The notes beneath the pieces were generated by a model. The model ran no database searches. It had not been told where the DNA came from and saw only the letters and a list, made by a program, of their open reading frames with translations. A stretch of 64,000 nt of DNA from positions 62,001 through 126,000 of the forward strand of contig NZ_BMVV01000011.1 in the NCBI RefSeq assembly GCF_014650895.1, written 5' to 3'. A program made the position numbers and the translations under genes. Position 1 is the first letter of the stretch. Every line of letters begins with the position of its first letter. The stretch is from Streptomyces omiyaensis. GTDB lineage: Bacteria; Actinomycetota; Actinomycetes; Streptomycetales; Streptomycetaceae. Below, one piece after another: positions 60,459 to 64,000 of the stretch.

Positions 60459-60640
60459 CGGGCCAGGGTAGCGACGGGCGCCGTCCGGAGCGGAGACGCG
60501 GTCCCCCTTCCGGGTAATCTCCCCATATAGACGGTTTCCGGCCTAAAACATGCCAGATGACTCACACTTTATATGCATTTAACACTCTTTCGGCGTACCG
60601 TCATGACGATTCTCTTGTCCCCGACGCCCCGGGAGAGCGT

Positions 60641-62380
60641 GTGCCCCGCCCCAGGACCGACCATGCCCCGACGCCCGCCGCCGGTGCCCGCCCACGCTGG
60701 CGGACGGCCGCGATCGCGACGGGTGTCGTCGCCGTCGCGGCGGGCGGACTGTACGTGGCCGGCCTGGCGACCACCGGCGACGACATATCGGCCGGCACCC
60801 GGGTCGGCGGGGTCGACATAGGCGGCCTGAGCAAGGCCGAGGCCGCCGAGCGGCTGCGGGCGCAGGCCCCGGCGGCCTGGACCGCGCCGATCCCGGTCAC
60901 GGTCGGCGAGCGCACGGCGAGCGTCGCCCCGGCCGACGCCGGGCTGACGGTCGACGCGGAGGCGACGGCCGAGCGGGCCGCCGACCCCTCCCGCGACCCC
61001 TTCACCGTGATCGGCCGCCTCTTCTCCTCCGGCGACCGCGAGATCGAGCCGGTCCTGGCGCACGACGCGGCGAAGACCGACGCGGCCGTCGCCGCGCTGG
61101 CGAAGCGGAACGACCGGGCCGTCAAGGAGGGCTCCGTCTCCTTCCGGGACGGCAAGGCCGTCGCGACCCGGCCGGTCGCCGGGCAGAAGCTGGACACCGC
61201 CGCGGCCGCCACGGCCCTGCGGGCCGCCTACCCGGCCGCGTCCGGCGCCTCCGCCGTGACCCTGCCCGTGTCGGTCACCCAGCCGAAGCTGGCCGCCTCC
61301 GAGGTGACCCGCTTCCTCGACGCGTACGCGAAGCCGGCCGTCTCCGGCCCGGTCACCCTGACCGTGGGCGACCAGCGGCTGCGGATCACCCCCGAGACCC
61401 TGAGCGACCACCTGACCGTGAAGAACGAGGGCGGCCGGCTGACCGGCTCCCTCGACTCCGCCGCGCTGCTGCGCGACCCGGACGTGGCCCGGCCGCTCGC
61501 CTCCATGACGGGCGCGCCGGTGGAGGGCACCCTCGGCGTGCGCGACGGCAAGGTCGTCGTCGTGAAGGACGGGAGGCCGGGCCGCGAGGTGACCGAGCAG
61601 TCGCTCGTCGCCGCGGTGGACCCGCTGCTCACCCGTACCGGCGAGGCGGCCCGTACCGCCACGGTGGCGACCAAGGTCACCCAGCCGCGGGTGAGCACCG
61701 CCACCTTCGACTCGCTCGGCATCAAGGAGCAGATGTCGACCTTCACCGTGAACTTCCCCACCGCCCCCTACCGGACGGTGAACATCGGCCGGGCCGCCGA
61801 GCTGATCAACGGCTCGCTGGTCCAGCCGGGCGAGGTGTGGAGCTTCAACCGGACGGTGGGCGAGCGCACCGAGGAGAACGGTTTCGTCGACGGCACGATG
61901 ATCCTCGACGGGCGCTACCAGGAGGCGCCCGGCGGCGGCGTCTCGGCGGTGGCGACCACCGTCTTCAACGCGGTCTTCTTCGCGGGCGTGCAGCCGGTCG
62001 AGTACGGCGCCCACTCCTTCTACATCGAGCGCTACCCGGCCGGCCGCGAGGCCACCGTCGCCTGGGGCAGCCTGGACCAGAAGTTCCGCAACGACTCCGG
62101 CAAGCCGATCTACATCGCGGCGAACGCCACCGACTCCTCGGTGACCATCACCTTCTACGGCACCAAGAAGTACGACTCGGTGGAGGCCGTCGCCGGTCCG
62201 CGGACCAACGTCACCGAGCCGGAGAAGCGCGAGGCCACCGGCGAGAAGTGCGTGCCGCAGGAGCCCCTGGAGGGCTTCGACATCGCCGTCGACCGGGTCT
62301 TCAAGAACGGCGGCGAGGAGGTCAAGCGGCAGACCTTCAAGACCCACTACACCCCGCGCGACGAGGTCGTCTGCAACTGA
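60641..62380 (+). CDS. VanW-family cell-wall-associated protein
   Basis: From the GTG at 60641 (GGGAG five bases upstream) it has 579 residues: one membrane helix (about 22-41), two peptidoglycan-binding-like YoaR/PG_binding_4 repeats (GTRVGGVDIGGLSKAEAAER, and RPGREVTEQSLVAAVDPLL) and a VanW domain (PTAPYRTVNIGRAAELINGS, LVQPGEVWSFNRTVGERT, GGGVSAVATTVFNAVFFAG). It lies outside the membrane near peptidoglycan. An earlier ATG at 60557 is in frame but would put a rare TTA codon and AT-rich promoter-like DNA into the gene. Confidence 0.87.
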   Translation: MPRPRTDHAPTPAAGARPRWRTAAIATGVVAVAAGGLYVAGLATTGDDISAGTRVGGVDIGGLSKAEAAERLRAQAPAAWTAPIPVTVGERTASVAPADAGLTVDAEATAERAADPSRDPFTVIGRLFSSGDREIEPVLAHDAAKTDAAVAALAKRNDRAVKEGSVSFRDGKAVATRPVAGQKLDTAAAATALRAAYPAASGASAVTLPVSVTQPKLAASEVTRFLDAYAKPAVSGPVTLTVGDQRLRITPETLSDHLTVKNEGGRLTGSLDSAALLRDPDVARPLASMTGAPVEGTLGVRDGKVVVVKDGRPGREVTEQSLVAAVDPLLTRTGEAARTATVATKVTQPRVSTATFDSLGIKEQMSTFTVNFPTAPYRTVNIGRAAELINGSLVQPGEVWSFNRTVGERTEENGFVDGTMILDGRYQEAPGGGVSAVATTVFNAVFFAGVQPVEYGAHSFYIERYPAGREATVAWGSLDQKFRNDSGKPIYIAANATDSSVTITFYGTKKYDSVEAVAGPRTNVTEPEKREATGEKCVPQEPLEGFDIAVDRVFKNGGEEVKRQTFKTHYTPRDEVVCN

Positions 62381-62516
62381 CGGCCCCTCCGGCCGGCTCG
62401 CCGCGGAAGGGTGTCCCCGCCCGCGCGGCCGGGCATGCATGCCTGCGTGCGGTCCGTTCGGGCCGCGGCCCCGCCGGTGGATCCGGCGGGCCGCACCGAC
62501 CTGCCGGAGGCAAGCC

Positions 62517-63554
62517 GTGGCAGAGCGCAGCGCGATCCCTCCCTACGCCCGGCTGCTGGCCGGGGCGGTCCGTGACGGCGTGTGCCCGGGTGCCGTCTGG
62601 GCGGTCGGGGACGCCTCCGGGACCCGCTCGGCCGGCGCGGTCGGCCTCCTCGACCCGGCCCGGCCCGAGGAACCGGTCCGCCCGGACACCCTCTTCGACG
62701 TGGCGAGCCTCACCAAGATCCTCGCGGTGTGGGGGGTGGCGGGCACGCTGGTGGACGCCGGGAAGCTGGACCTGTCGGCCCCGCTCGGCACCTTCTGGCC
62801 GGCGGCGGCCGGACGCCCGGTGGGCGCCGTCACCGCCCGCCACCTGCTCACCCACACCGCCGGGATGCCGCTCCGGGCCAACCTCCGCTTCCTGTACGGC
62901 TCCGATCCGCAGGACGTGCGGGACGGGGTCCTCGCCGAGCCGCTGCGGCATCCCCCGGGTGCCGCCGTCGCGTACACCGACCGGGCGGCGCTGATCCTGG
63001 GCTGGCTGGCCGAGCACCTGACGGGCCGGCCGCTGGCCCGGCTCGCCGGGGAGCGCGTCTGGGAACCGCTCGGCATGCGCGACACCCGCTACGGCCCGCT
63101 GCCCCCGGAGGCGGCGGCCCGCTGCGCGCCCACCGAGTACGACGAGGAGACCGACCGTCACCTGAAGGGCACCGTCCACGACTTCTCGGCCCGGCTGCTC
63201 GGCGGGGCGTGCGGGATCGCGGGCGTCTTCACCACCGCCGCGGACACCGGCCGCTTCCTGCGGGGCGTCCTCGACCCGCCCGCCGGCACCTTCTCCCCCG
63301 CCTGGACGGCGGCCTCCCTCCGCGTCGGCACCGGCGCCCTGGAACCGCCGCGCGGCCTGCTCTGGCACCCGGCGCCCGGCACCGGCCCCGGCGACGACGT
63401 GTGGGCCCACTTCGGCTTCACCGGCACCGCCATGTGGGTCTCCCCCGCCCGCGCCCGCTGGGCGGTCCTGCTGACCAACCGCCTGTACACGACCCGGGAC
63501 CCGGCCCCGCTGGCCCGGATCCGCGAGACCTTCCGGGCGTACGCCCTGGGCTGA
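62517..63554 (+). CDS. Serine hydrolase, beta-lactamase class C family
   Basis: This 345-residue protein has S64-L-T-K67 (VASLTKILAVWG), a YxN-like Y153-T-D155 (VAYTDRAALILGWL) and a third motif near the end (WAHFGFTGTAMW, with HFG in place of KTG). The LLTHTAGMP segment is typical. There is no signal peptide, so it acts in the cytoplasm as an esterase or peptidase rather than a secreted beta-lactamase. The GTG at 62517 follows GGAGG. Confidence 0.88.
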   Translation: MAERSAIPPYARLLAGAVRDGVCPGAVWAVGDASGTRSAGAVGLLDPARPEEPVRPDTLFDVASLTKILAVWGVAGTLVDAGKLDLSAPLGTFWPAAAGRPVGAVTARHLLTHTAGMPLRANLRFLYGSDPQDVRDGVLAEPLRHPPGAAVAYTDRAALILGWLAEHLTGRPLARLAGERVWEPLGMRDTRYGPLPPEAAARCAPTEYDEETDRHLKGTVHDFSARLLGGACGIAGVFTTAADTGRFLRGVLDPPAGTFSPAWTAASLRVGTGALEPPRGLLWHPAPGTGPGDDVWAHFGFTGTAMWVSPARARWAVLLTNRLYTTRDPAPLARIRETFRAYALG

Positions 63555-63636
63555 GCGGACCGCGCCGCCGGCAGCCGCCGCGGCGGACTCCCCCCGACGC
63601 CGTGCCGGGAGCCGCGGCGGCCCGTCGCGGACCGGT

Positions 63637-64000
63637 TCAGCGGGCCGGAGCCCCCAGGAGCACCGGCAGTCGCCGGTGGCCGTTGGTGATCAGGGACGGC
63701 ATCCGTTCGAGCCCGGCCGCGGGGACGGCGAGCCGCAGGCCGGGGAAGCGGGCGAAGAGGGCGGCCAGGACGGCGGCGACCTCCATGCGGGCCAGGGGCG
63801 CGCCCAGACAGAAGTGGACGCCGTGGCCGAAGGCGAGGTGGTCCTTGGTGACACGGGTGAGGTCGAAGGCGTCGGCGGAGGGGCCGTGCCAGTCGGGGTG
63901 GCGGTTGGCGGCCGCGTACGAGGCGAGGATGGCCTCGCCCTCGGCGATGACGGTGCCGTCCGGGAGCGGGATGTCGGTGACCGCGAAGCGGAGCGGCAGG
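63637..64000 (-). CDS. Cytochrome P450 (C-terminal part, runs off the window end)
   Basis: The last 120 residues are visible, from LPLRFAVTDIPLPDGTVIAE to the stop at 63637. They include ADAFDLTR (PERF-like) and the heme loop LAFGHGVHFCLGAPLARME, with the heme-ligand Cys and the standard Phe. It resembles the P450 at 40301-41569 but is a different member. The start and substrate domain lie outside the window. Confidence 0.92.
   Translation of the reverse strand, partial: LPLRFAVTDIPLPDGTVIAEGEAILASYAAANRHPDWHGPSADAFDLTRVTKDHLAFGHGVHFCLGAPLARMEVAAVLAALFARFPGLRLAVPAAGLERMPSLITNGHRRLPVLLGAPAR

Overview
This window comes from a Streptomyces (or close actinomycete) chromosome. GC is very high in nearly every codon third position, GTG starts and ATGA/GTGA gene overlaps are frequent, and the content fits the genus: DhaKLM, monomeric NADP isocitrate dehydrogenase, DUF5133, ALF-repeat/Hint secreted toxins, VanW proteins and several cytochrome P450s. 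I see no rRNA, tRNA, CRISPR array, insertion sequence, prophage or replication origin. The window looks like an accessory-rich chromosomal stretch rather than a mobile island.

Layout. 1-4.9 kb: a purine/molybdoenzyme block (xanthine-dehydrogenase-type genes divergent from a PucR activator, plus a Mop/TOBE protein) next to a decayed malate synthase tail. 4.9-9.3 kb: a lipoprotein, a DinB protein, fossils of a second tsaD and a GNAT, and a ChrB-like/MFS pair. 9.4-16.8 kb: secreted proteins, namely an FG-GAP 'trypsin' that has lost its catalytic His and Ser, a small secreted protein, and a 1,371-residue polymorphic toxin (ALF repeats, Ala-rich coils, Hint, C-terminal nuclease-like tip) with a convergent gene behind it. 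17.3-19.4 kb: dhaKLM. 19.5-22.4 kb: a cobalamin riboswitch and the cobalt ECF transporter cbiMNQO. 22.6-31.9 kb: FadH with a PadR regulator, a flavin monooxygenase, an ABC exporter with a divergent TetR, a DUF2252 protein and a GntR/UTRA regulator with a dre-like operator. 31.9-39.4 kb: an amino acid/amine permease, an uncharacterised protein, and a tightly coupled FGGY kinase/GlpA-like/GlpB-like operon. 39.4-45.4 kb: NUDIX, P450, D,D-carboxypeptidase, MFS fossil, DUF5133 and an SDR. 45.4-48.7 kb: a probable sulfur-responsive group (short 'RRHIDLLRV' leader peptide before a glutathionyl-hydroquinone-reductase-like gene, Rrf2 regulator, DszC/SfnB-like flavoenzyme). 48.9-53.6 kb: a membrane protein beside an 18-bp palindrome, a universal stress protein, a CAP-domain protein and, convergent to it, an ECF sigma factor fused through a zinc-finger-like segment and a membrane helix to its own CAP domain. 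53.9-64 kb: icd, PAP2, LacI, an IclR-ABM operon, VanW, serine hydrolase and the end of a second P450.

How the genes fit together. DhaKLM and the FGGY/GlpA/GlpB-like operon suggest two routes feeding C3 polyols into triose phosphate. The riboswitch ties cobalt uptake to B12 status. The Mop protein and PucR tie molybdenum and purine catabolism together. The most unusual candidates are the sigma-CAP fusion with its neighbouring CAP gene, the toxin without an obvious co-directional immunity gene, and the inactive-looking FG-GAP protease. All functional statements are from reading sequence; no database search was run.
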